This document shows positions 19,316-26,807 of a DNA stretch of 64,000 nucleotides, piece by piece. The stretch comes from Candidatus Gastranaerophilales bacterium. Its GTDB lineage: Bacteria > Cyanobacteriota > Vampirovibrionia > Gastranaerophilales > JANQFW01. Each line of letters begins with the position of its first letter. Position 1 is the first letter of the stretch. Location: assembly GCA_028277625.1 (NCBI GenBank), contig JANQFW010000038.1:1-64000 (forward strand). Direction: 5' to 3'. The position numbers and the translations under genes were made by a program. The notes under the pieces are model-generated. The model did no database searches. It saw nothing but the letters and a program-made list of their open reading frames with translations, and was not told where the DNA came from.

Positions 19316-19715
19316 AAAACTTACCCTCAAAATAAAAAACTATGCCTTTATTTTAAACTATAAGGGAAATATAAACAATGACTTTTTTATGCTGGAATAA
19401 TTAAATAGCTTATAATAAGCTATATTTTTAGTTTAAACTTTTGCCTACTGATTGAAGGCACTGATACTGCTAACACTTATATTCTCCTATCTATAATAAA
19501 TACATTTTTAAATTCTATTTTCTTTTATATTTTATCTATAAAAAACTTATAAATCACCAAATTTATAAGTAAATATTACAAATCATAATATATATTAGAA
19601 TATCTTTAATTTAGTTTATAAACAGTGTAGTAGTTGAAGAATAAAATAAAGATGTTTATAATTCTAAAGTATAGAATTAAAACTTAGTTATTTAAACTTT
19701 ATAAAGGGAGATGTT
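19316..19715. other. Intergenic region upstream of GH13 gene
   Basis: 400 bp, A/T-rich, with no convincing gene. A perfect inverted repeat TAGCTTAT-A-ATAAGCTA at 19406-19422, followed by TTTTTAG, could be a terminator-like hairpin or operator between the divergent genes. Nothing else stands out. Confidence 0.4.
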
Positions 19716-21989
19716 GTGGATATTTTGAATAATTCTAACGTAGTCGATGAAGTCAAAAGGGCTGAAAACCTAAACTTAAATACCTTTAATGATGAAAAAT
19801 TAAAGGATAGCTTAAGCTATGGGGCTAATTATCTGGTTAATAAGCTGGTTAAGTTTAAAGTTAACGCGCCAAAAGCAATAAAAATGTGGGTAGAAATTAC
19901 TAATGAAAATATTACAACACCCCTGATGCAAGAAGACGAAACTGAATTATTAAAGGATTTAAAACAAAGTCCGCACAGCTACCTAAGTGGAAAAAATCAG
20001 GAAACGTTAATTATTCCTTTGCAAGGAAAAAATGGTAAGTTTGAAGCAATCGTAGATGATGTAAAACCAGGGAGTAAGTACAGATATATTTTTATAAATC
20101 ACAAAGGCAAACTCTTAACAAGAAACGACCCACGCTCAGCATCATTGCCATTTGATGTACATGGTTGGTCAGAAACAGTTGATCATAATGCTTTTGATTG
20201 GGGAAGTAATGAAAGTGATTGGATAACAGGAGTAGATCCAAGACGATTAAAACATCTCGAAGATAAAAAAAACTACGGCGCACCGCCAAAAATGATTATA
20301 GATGAAGTAAACATTGCTGTTTTAGGTGGATATAAAAATGCAAAAAAAAGAATAGATAAAATTGTAGAATTAGGAGTAAATTCAATTGAGATAATGCCTG
20401 TTGCAGAGTTTGCAGGTAGATTTAACTGGGGATATGACGGTATAAATAATTTTTGCCCAAAGAGTTCTTATGGAAAGCCAGAAGATTTAAAAGAATTAAT
20501 CAGGTATGCCCACGAAAAAGGCATAAGCGTAATCATGGATGTTGTTCCAAATCATATTGGTCCAATAGGATCCGTTCAAAATGATTATGGTCCTTGCTTT
20601 GATAATAACAAATCAAGCCCTTGGGGCAAGGCTATTAACTTTGAAGGTTCTGGCAGTGAATATATGAAAAAATATATGGTTGATATGAGCCTTAACTGGC
20701 TGGCTAATTATCATTGTGACGGTTTAAGATTTGATATGACAAAATTTATGGATTCTGATATTACTATGAAATTAATATCTAGTACAATAAGAAATCACGA
20801 GAGAACTAAAGATGCTATCTTAATTGCTGAGGACGGAAGAAACTCTAAAAGAATATGTTCACCTCTGCTGCCTAATGAAATTGTTAATCCACTAGAAACA
20901 GCAAAAGCTGCGCATAAAGATCATAGCATCTTATACAATCTTGGATATAGCGCACAATGGGGGTTTGATTTCCAGCATACACTAGAGGCCCTGGTTACTA
21001 AAAAAAGTATTATGGGGCTAGAGCCAAGTCTGGAAGATCTTCAAAGTGAATTCCATACAGGCGTAAGGAAACATGATTATTACAATTGGGAGAGGACTTT
21101 AGATAAAATTCCTGAGCCCCCTGCCAATACTCATGTTGTATATCATACAAGTCACGATGAAATAGGCAATCGTGGAGCCAAAAGGCTTGTATTAAAAATA
21201 CTTTCCTCAAAATTAAAGCTAAATAAAAGAATACATGGCGGACAAAAAGAAACAAGCAAAATCCTATTTGAGCTTATAAAAAGAAGAAGTACAGGCGCGA
21301 ATATTTGGGATTATAGTTTTCAAAAAAATATTGGAATAAAAAAACAGATAACTAAAACTGAATTTGAACATGCCTACAAAAGCGCTCAGGCTCTTTATAA
21401 AGTTGCAACAGGTACTGTATTTGCATATCCTGGTCCTAAGATGTTTATGATGGGAGATTTAGAAGGCGAGCTTAGCCCTTTTAAGTTTTTTGCAGAATAT
21501 CCTCTGAAAAATAACAAGAATGACATTCATATTGCAAATAAGGTAAGTAAAGAAAAAGGATATGATGTTGGAGAACCTGCGCTAAAAGATTCTATGCTTT
21601 ATCAAAAAGAATATACTGATCCTGAATTTAAAGAGCACATTCAGCGCTACTGCTGTGACCTTATAAAAATTTATAAAGAAAACAGAGCACTTACTAATGT
21701 TAAAAAAATGAAAACCCATATATATAAGCATAACGACGTAATGCATGTACACAAATGGAATAATTTTAATGTAGTTATAGCTGTTATGAATTTTTCTAAT
21801 AAAGATTATAAACACTTTAAGCTAAAAAATTTACCAAAGGGCACTTGGCAAGAGCTTATAAATAGTAATGACAAACAGTATGGCGGCAATGGACATCTAA
21901 AAAATAATTCTTGTCATACGGACAATGACTATCAACTAAGTATAATGCTGCCAAAAGATAGCTTTATAATCTTTAAAAAAATTGAGTAA
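19716..21989 (+). CDS. GH13 alpha-glucan enzyme (TreZ/branching-enzyme-like)
   Basis: 757 aa. An N-terminal CBM48/E-set domain (about 45-145) precedes an (alpha/beta)8 barrel with all four GH13 regions: VIMDVVPNHIG, DGLRFDMTKF (nucleophile Asp), ILIAEDG (acid/base Glu) and YHTSHDEIGN (third Asp). FNWGYDGINNF and SPWGKAINFEGSGSEYM resemble malto-oligosyltrehalose trehalohydrolase more than GlgB. A roughly 60-residue insert follows region IV (KLKLNKRIHGGQKETSK). The GTG start at 19716 is supported by AAAGGGAG. It likely acts on glycogen-type glucan in the cytoplasm; glgC lies elsewhere in the window. TreY is not adjacent. Confidence 0.85.
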   Translation: MDILNNSNVVDEVKRAENLNLNTFNDEKLKDSLSYGANYLVNKLVKFKVNAPKAIKMWVEITNENITTPLMQEDETELLKDLKQSPHSYLSGKNQETLIIPLQGKNGKFEAIVDDVKPGSKYRYIFINHKGKLLTRNDPRSASLPFDVHGWSETVDHNAFDWGSNESDWITGVDPRRLKHLEDKKNYGAPPKMIIDEVNIAVLGGYKNAKKRIDKIVELGVNSIEIMPVAEFAGRFNWGYDGINNFCPKSSYGKPEDLKELIRYAHEKGISVIMDVVPNHIGPIGSVQNDYGPCFDNNKSSPWGKAINFEGSGSEYMKKYMVDMSLNWLANYHCDGLRFDMTKFMDSDITMKLISSTIRNHERTKDAILIAEDGRNSKRICSPLLPNEIVNPLETAKAAHKDHSILYNLGYSAQWGFDFQHTLEALVTKKSIMGLEPSLEDLQSEFHTGVRKHDYYNWERTLDKIPEPPANTHVVYHTSHDEIGNRGAKRLVLKILSSKLKLNKRIHGGQKETSKILFELIKRRSTGANIWDYSFQKNIGIKKQITKTEFEHAYKSAQALYKVATGTVFAYPGPKMFMMGDLEGELSPFKFFAEYPLKNNKNDIHIANKVSKEKGYDVGEPALKDSMLYQKEYTDPEFKEHIQRYCCDLIKIYKENRALTNVKKMKTHIYKHNDVMHVHKWNNFNVVIAVMNFSNKDYKHFKLKNLPKGTWQELINSNDKQYGGNGHLKNNSCHTDNDYQLSIMLPKDSFIIFKKIE

Positions 21990-22016
21990 TTTAGTAGTAA
22001 GGGTACAAAAGGCTCT

Positions 22017-23057
22017 TTAGTATGGACAAATACAATTTTGCCTTTGCTCTTCAAAGACCTTGCCAGGCTTACCAAATAGCATTCTTGGGAGTAAAAATCT
22101 TTTACCTAGCATAACTTGAGCGCCATTACTTAGACAATAAAGATTTTTGGTAGTTATATTTGCATTATCCAGCAAACAATTGAGCTTGCCAAAAGTAACA
22201 TGCAAACTTCTGGTAGCGCAATCTACGTTTCTGGTAATATTTCTTAGGTTTATAGACGTGTATTTTAAGCTTTCCATAGTATCGTCTAAATTTTTCATCG
22301 TCATAGCTAACTCTCTAGAGGTAGTTATTTTATCAATATTTTCCGTGAAAGACTCAACATTTGTAGTGATATCTATTATATTATCTTTAAGCTTTTTGTC
22401 TTTGGTAATAGAATTAATATTTTGGGATATTTTTTCTATATTTTGAGCTGTTCTGCTGAAAGCAGCTATTGTTTTATTTATACTGATTCGATTTTCTTTT
22501 ATTATAGAGTTTATTTCATCTACAGCTTGCTCAACTTTTTTTGTTGTTTTGTTAATATTTGTCATTGTTTCGGTAAAGTCACCACTAACTGTATCTAGAG
22601 TACCTTTTTCCAATTGCTCTTCTATAAATGCGTCAAGGCTTGGGGCGGCTTCGGCTTGTATTACAATATTATGCCTCAGCTTTTTTTTAGAAGGTTTTTC
22701 TGGCAGATTTAGCTGGATGTATTCTTTATTTGTATTTTTGTTAATTTTTAATGTTGCTATGATATTACTCGGCAGCTTCATAAACATAGACTTTAGCCTA
22801 AAGTAAGCATAAGTCTTTTTTAAGTCATCGCTTAGTTTTATTTTATATATTTTACTGATTTTATGCCCTTTAAATTCAACAACTGTACCTTTGGGTACAA
22901 TCTGAGAATCTTGAAATTCTAGAATAATTGTAGGTTTTAGCACGTATTTAAAAATATATAAAATAACGAATACTGATAAAAAAACAACGGGAATAATTAA
23001 AAATATTTTTTTGTGCTTTGTAAAAAATGCAATTATTGTATTTATAAAATTAAGCAT
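22017..23057 (-). CDS. MCE/MlaD-family protein
   Basis: One N-terminal TM helix (KIFLIIPVVFLSVFVILYIF) is followed by a single MCE-type beta domain (VPKGTVVEFKGHKISKIYKI) and a long helical region of Asn/Thr-rich heptads. This is the layout of lipid-transport substrate-binding MlaD proteins of diderm envelopes. The ORF-track TTG start falls inside a conserved upstream element; ATG at 23057 with CAGGAG gives 346 aa. The permease and ATPase partners (MlaE/MlaF) are not adjacent. It ends with a Cys-bearing tail (RQNCICPY). Confidence 0.8.
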   Translation of the reverse strand: MLNFINTIIAFFTKHKKIFLIIPVVFLSVFVILYIFKYVLKPTIILEFQDSQIVPKGTVVEFKGHKISKIYKIKLSDDLKKTYAYFRLKSMFMKLPSNIIATLKINKNTNKEYIQLNLPEKPSKKKLRHNIVIQAEAAPSLDAFIEEQLEKGTLDTVSGDFTETMTNINKTTKKVEQAVDEINSIIKENRISINKTIAAFSRTAQNIEKISQNINSITKDKKLKDNIIDITTNVESFTENIDKITTSRELAMTMKNLDDTMESLKYTSINLRNITRNVDCATRSLHVTFGKLNCLLDNANITTKNLYCLSNGAQVMLGKRFLLPRMLFGKPGKVFEEQRQNCICPY

Positions 23058-23100
23058 AAAAAACTCCTGCGCTTTTACAGGATATTCTATACAAAATTCT

Positions 23101-23213
23101 TTTATATTTATACCGCTTATCAATTAAATCTAGTATTAATCTTTTTACAGTATAGTTTAATTTACGAGCCATAACTCAATTAACTAATCTAAAAAGTTTT
23201 TTGAGTTAGTATA
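23101..23213 (-). promoter_or_regulatory. Dispersed upstream element, copy 3 (before mlaD-like gene)
   Basis: Minus strand: TATACTAACTCAAAAAACTT, TTTTAGATTAG, a spacer, then CTGTAAAAAGATTAATACTA and GATTTAATTGATAAGCGGTA. The 3' end lies 44 bp before the revised ATG at 23057. Confidence 0.65.
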
Positions 23214-23291
23214 ATTTCCCGACTCTATAGAATTAGAAAAAGAAAAGCCTTACTATTCTTTTTATTTCAATAATAAAGCTTTAAAGTTTTA

Positions 23292-23450
23292 TTATAATTT
23301 TGTTAATAAAAGATAATAAATAGAAAATAAACTAAGAGAAACTGCAGCAAACCACCAAATCATAACTGGATGCTGATTTTTACATATGCTTAAGATTTCA
23401 TCAAACATAGACATTTCTGTGTCTAAATGTGTATCAGTCATTTTCTTCAT
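23292..23450 (-). CDS. 52-aa single-TM membrane protein
   Basis: The ORF-track start (TTG) lies in the upstream element; ATG at 23450, behind GAGGGG, gives MKKMTDTHLDTEMSMFDE and 52 residues. A single C-terminal helix (VMIWWFAAVSLSLFSIYYLL) would anchor it, leaving a short acidic N-terminus. No function is recognised. The good ribosome site, the conserved element directly upstream and the isolated position argue that it is a real gene. Confidence 0.6.
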   Translation of the reverse strand: MKKMTDTHLDTEMSMFDEILSICKNQHPVMIWWFAAVSLSLFSIYYLLLTKL

Positions 23451-23463
23451 AATCCAACCCCTC

Positions 23464-23577
23464 AATATTTTATTACTGTTCACCAATTTAATTTTAGATT
23501 AACCTTTTCAAAAGCTAGTTTAATTTATTACTTTTAATAATCTGAAAAGTATTTTTTAGTTAGTACATAACCTAGGA
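23464..23577 (-). promoter_or_regulatory. Dispersed upstream element, copy 4 (before 52-aa gene)
   Basis: Minus strand: TGTACTAACTAAAAAATA, CTTTTCAGATTATT, about 25 nt of spacer, then TTGAAAAGGTTAATCTAAAA and TTAAATTGGTGAACAGTAAT. It ends 13 bp before the ATG, so the ribosome site abuts it. Confidence 0.65.
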
Positions 23578-23874
23578 AACTAAATTTGAATGCCGAGTTA
23601 ACTAACCTTGTATATATGTATTTTTAATTATTTTAGGTACAGAAGCATCATCCGGTTGGATTAGACCCATTAAATTTTAAAAAATATTAATAAAAATACT
23701 TGATATTAGTGCATTTTCAGAAAAAGATGCATTGTTAAAATTTATTAACAATCCCACATAAAATAAATATTTATGACTTATCTAAAATTTATCCCCTTGA
23801 GCAAAACTAGCCAATTTGTCTTTTATAAATTTTTATACTATTTTATATATTGCAATAGATAAATTTAAATAATT
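23578..23874. other. Intergenic region upstream of PAS kinase
   Basis: About 300 bp, A/T-rich. It contains a small inverted repeat TGCATTTTC / AAAAGATGCA near 23711 and no clear promoter or gene. Confidence 0.4.
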
Positions 23875-24957
23875 ATGAATAATCAGAATATTTATAAAAA
23901 TATATATGAAAATATCGCAACACCAATAATAATATGCGATAGTGAGTTGAAAATCATGCTTGCCAATAACGCCGCAAGCGAGCTTTTTAATGAAAAAAAA
24001 GAAAACCTTTTAGGTAAAATTTTATCTGATTTAATTTTATTGCCACAAGAGGGCTGCCCCATCTGCAAAGGCAATATAAATTCAAAATTCCTACCAGAAG
24101 ATTATGAGCACACAGCAGAAATAAAAAATAATAATAACGAAATAATTTCTGTAAGCGTTAAACATAAATTAATTGAAGACAACATATATATTTGCCAGTT
24201 TATATTATTAAATGATTGCTCAAAACTAAACCAAGCACATATAGACTTTGTAAGCACAGTTAGCCACGAGCTAAGAACGCCTCTAACAAGCATAAAAGGA
24301 TTTGCAGACACTTTACTAAGCGCTGGCGATAGGCTAGATAAAGAACAACAAAAACGCTTTATCACTATAATAAAAACACAAATAGATAGATTAACAAGGC
24401 TCGTGGAAGACTTATTAACCGTATCCAGGCTCGAAGCAAAAAAAGATAACTCTATTTACAAGGCAATAAACTTAAATGACTTTGTTGACATAATTATACA
24501 AACTATATCACCAAAAGCGGAGGAACACTATATATACAAAAATATTATACCTAATTTACCACCGATATGGGCTGACTCTGATAAGCTAGAGCAGATTTTA
24601 ACTAACCTGGTTGATAATGCAATAAAATACTCACCCAAACAAACACAAGTAACAATAACTGCAAACTATGAACCAGAAAATCCTGACTATATACAGATAA
24701 AAATAATAGATCAAGGTGTTGGAATAAAAGAAGAACACTTAACAAAAATATTTACAAAATTTTCAAGGCTGGACAATCCACTCACCCGTCAGATAGACGG
24801 CACCGGGTTAGGATTATACATAACAAAATCCCTTGTTGAGTCTATGAATGGTATAATAAGTGTACAAAGCGATGGTAGCGGCTCAACTTTTATTATAAAA
24901 CTACCCGTCGCAACGCCGGAATTACAAATTAGCAAAAAGTTTTCAGAGAAAGACTAA
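23875..24957 (+). CDS. Cytoplasmic PAS-domain histidine kinase
   Basis: 360 aa without a TM segment. A PAS domain spans residues 1-115 and contains an unusual CPIC pair (Cys61, Cys64) that could bind metal or respond to redox. HisKA follows with His131 in STVSHELRTP, then HATPase_c with N (LTNLVDNAIKYSP), G1 (IDQGVGI) and G2 (GTGLGLYITKSL). The ribosome site is weak, but the PAS fold begins at once, so the start is likely right. The REC protein 5 bp downstream is its probable partner. Confidence 0.9.
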   Translation: MNNQNIYKNIYENIATPIIICDSELKIMLANNAASELFNEKKENLLGKILSDLILLPQEGCPICKGNINSKFLPEDYEHTAEIKNNNNEIISVSVKHKLIEDNIYICQFILLNDCSKLNQAHIDFVSTVSHELRTPLTSIKGFADTLLSAGDRLDKEQQKRFITIIKTQIDRLTRLVEDLLTVSRLEAKKDNSIYKAINLNDFVDIIIQTISPKAEEHYIYKNIIPNLPPIWADSDKLEQILTNLVDNAIKYSPKQTQVTITANYEPENPDYIQIKIIDQGVGIKEEHLTKIFTKFSRLDNPLTRQIDGTGLGLYITKSLVESMNGIISVQSDGSGSTFIIKLPVATPELQISKKFSEKD

Positions 24958-24962
24958 TATTT

Positions 24963-26267
24963 ATGTTTACGCAAGTAGTTCTAATTATTGACTCAAGAAA
25001 AGAGCTTTCTCAAAAATATAAAAAAATTATCCAACAAGAAAGCTATATCTATCCGGTAATAGCTAATGATTTAGATGAGGCAATAACAATTGTTGAAACC
25101 CTTGAGCCTGATTTAATTTTATTGGCAGACAGCTTTAACGAAAAATTACCCACTTTATGTACACAAATAAGAAGCTCATCACAAGCTTTTCGACCTGTAA
25201 TTGTTGCAATTTCAAAGTCCAGTTATCTAGAAGATAAGCTTAATGCATTAAAGTCCGGCGCTGATGATTACCTAAGCGAGCCTATACAGTCAGAAGAGTT
25301 TTCTCTCAAAATATTTGTTCACTTAAGAAGGCACATAGAAGAGTTATCTGACCCTATAACATCATTGCCTATTGCTAATATTACATATAGAACCCTAAAA
25401 AGAGCAATAAATTCAAAAATATCATGGGCAATGCTCTATGTAGATATCGATAGCTTAGATGCGTATAACCAAATTTACGGCGACCTGGCAGCTGACAAAG
25501 TATTGCAGGCTTACACTGCAATAATAAAATCCGCAATAGGCAAGAGCGACTATTTAGGTCATTTAAATAACAACAATTTTATAATCATAACCAGCCCAGA
25601 AAAATCTGACAAAATTGCAGCATTCTTAAACTATGCATTTGATTCTATCGCCCCAAAATTTTATTCAGAAGAAGATTCCAGCAGAGGCTATTTAATTTTA
25701 GATGGAAATTATAAAGTAGGCAGGAAGATTCCACTTATTTCTACCAGCATAGGCGTAATATCAAACCTATGCAGAAACTTTAATGACTACAGAGAAGCTA
25801 TTAACGAAGTTATTAATACATACAAACTTGCTAAAAATCAACCGGGATCTTCGTGGGTTAGCGATAAGCTAAAAATCTGCACGGTTGAGTCATGTATAGA
25901 CAAAAAAACAGAGCCTACAAAGATTTTAATTGTTGAACCTGATGCAGCACTAGCATTTTTGCTAAAAACAACGTTAGAAATGCAAGGCTATAATATAGAG
26001 GCCACCAATAATTTAAATGAAATAAGCGACATGATTCAGAGCTATAATCCTAATTTAATAATATTAGATGCGGATCAAGAAAATTATGACAAATGCTTTA
26101 ATGCATGTTCAATAATAAAAAAGCAACATAGCCAAATTAAAATTATAATATCTACAACAATTCATGACAAAATACAAGTCCTAAATGCAGGTGCGGATTT
26201 GTACTTGCCAAAACCGTACGAGCTTATGACTTTATTTAATTGGGTTGATAAATTTTTAAATAATTAA
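24963..26267 (+). CDS. REC - degenerate GGDEF - REC response regulator
   Basis: 434 aa. An N-terminal receiver (VVLIIDSRKELS, LLADSF with phospho-acceptor Asp, then Lys in the LSEPI region replaced by Ser) is followed by a GGDEF-like domain (LYVDIDSLDAYNQIYGD) whose signature is LNNNNF instead of GGDEF, so cyclic-di-GMP synthesis is unlikely. A second receiver (KILIVEPDAALAFLL, IILDADQ, LPKPYE) looks complete. There is no DNA-binding domain. It is coupled to the PAS kinase upstream and probably acts by protein contacts. Confidence 0.85.
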   Translation: MFTQVVLIIDSRKELSQKYKKIIQQESYIYPVIANDLDEAITIVETLEPDLILLADSFNEKLPTLCTQIRSSSQAFRPVIVAISKSSYLEDKLNALKSGADDYLSEPIQSEEFSLKIFVHLRRHIEELSDPITSLPIANITYRTLKRAINSKISWAMLYVDIDSLDAYNQIYGDLAADKVLQAYTAIIKSAIGKSDYLGHLNNNNFIIITSPEKSDKIAAFLNYAFDSIAPKFYSEEDSSRGYLILDGNYKVGRKIPLISTSIGVISNLCRNFNDYREAINEVINTYKLAKNQPGSSWVSDKLKICTVESCIDKKTEPTKILIVEPDAALAFLLKTTLEMQGYNIEATNNLNEISDMIQSYNPNLIILDADQENYDKCFNACSIIKKQHSQIKIIISTTIHDKIQVLNAGADLYLPKPYELMTLFNWVDKFLNN

Positions 26268-26312
26268 TAAGCTAACAGGCATAAGTCTCGCTGCTAATAT
26301 TCAGGCGTTTAT

Positions 26313-26807
26313 TTAAGTGGCATTTTTTTCCAAAGTCAAAAGTTGTTGCTTAATAGATACATCACCTAAATATCCGCCTAAATATCCACCCAATCCTCCA
26401 TTGGCTCTTATAACCCTATGACAAGGGAATACTATGGGAAGAGGATTTTTAGAATTTGCATTAGCTACAGCCCTCTGGCCGGTAGGCTTATTTAACAACT
26501 CAGCAAAACCCCTATAACTTATTGTTGTTCCATAAGGTATCTTTAATAATCCATTCCAAACATGCTGCTGAAATTTTGTACCAAAAATAAATTCTGTATC
26601 AATATCAAAAGTTTTGGTCTCACCTTTTAAATATTGATCAATAGATGATTTAGCGCTACTCAAAAAATCAATTTCTTCCTTAATTAAGTTATCTATGCTT
26701 TGATCTAATTTGTTAAAGCTTATTTTAACAAGTTTTTCATCTTTAGAATATAAAAAAAGTGAACCTATTCCTTCAAAATTATAGTCAAAGTAATATATTT
26801 TATCCAT
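26313..26807 (-). CDS. ogt: Methylated-DNA-protein cysteine methyltransferase
   Basis: Repairs O6-alkylguanine by irreversible transfer to an active-site Cys. The motif PIVFPCHRVI holds the acceptor Cys, preceded by the helix-turn-helix (YRGFAELLNKPTGQRAVANA), whose Arg finger flips the base. It is 164 aa, the size of Ogt without the Ada regulatory domain. Its ATG overlaps the kinase stop by one base (TAATG), so translation is coupled. Confidence 0.93.
   Translation of the reverse strand: MDKIYYFDYNFEGIGSLFLYSKDEKLVKISFNKLDQSIDNLIKEEIDFLSSAKSSIDQYLKGETKTFDIDTEFIFGTKFQQHVWNGLLKIPYGTTISYRGFAELLNKPTGQRAVANANSKNPLPIVFPCHRVIRANGGLGGYLGGYLGDVSIKQQLLTLEKNAT

Noticed and set aside
24963-26267. Active diguanylate cyclase
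   Set aside because: The GGDEF signature is replaced by LNNNNF, so the catalytic loop is lost.
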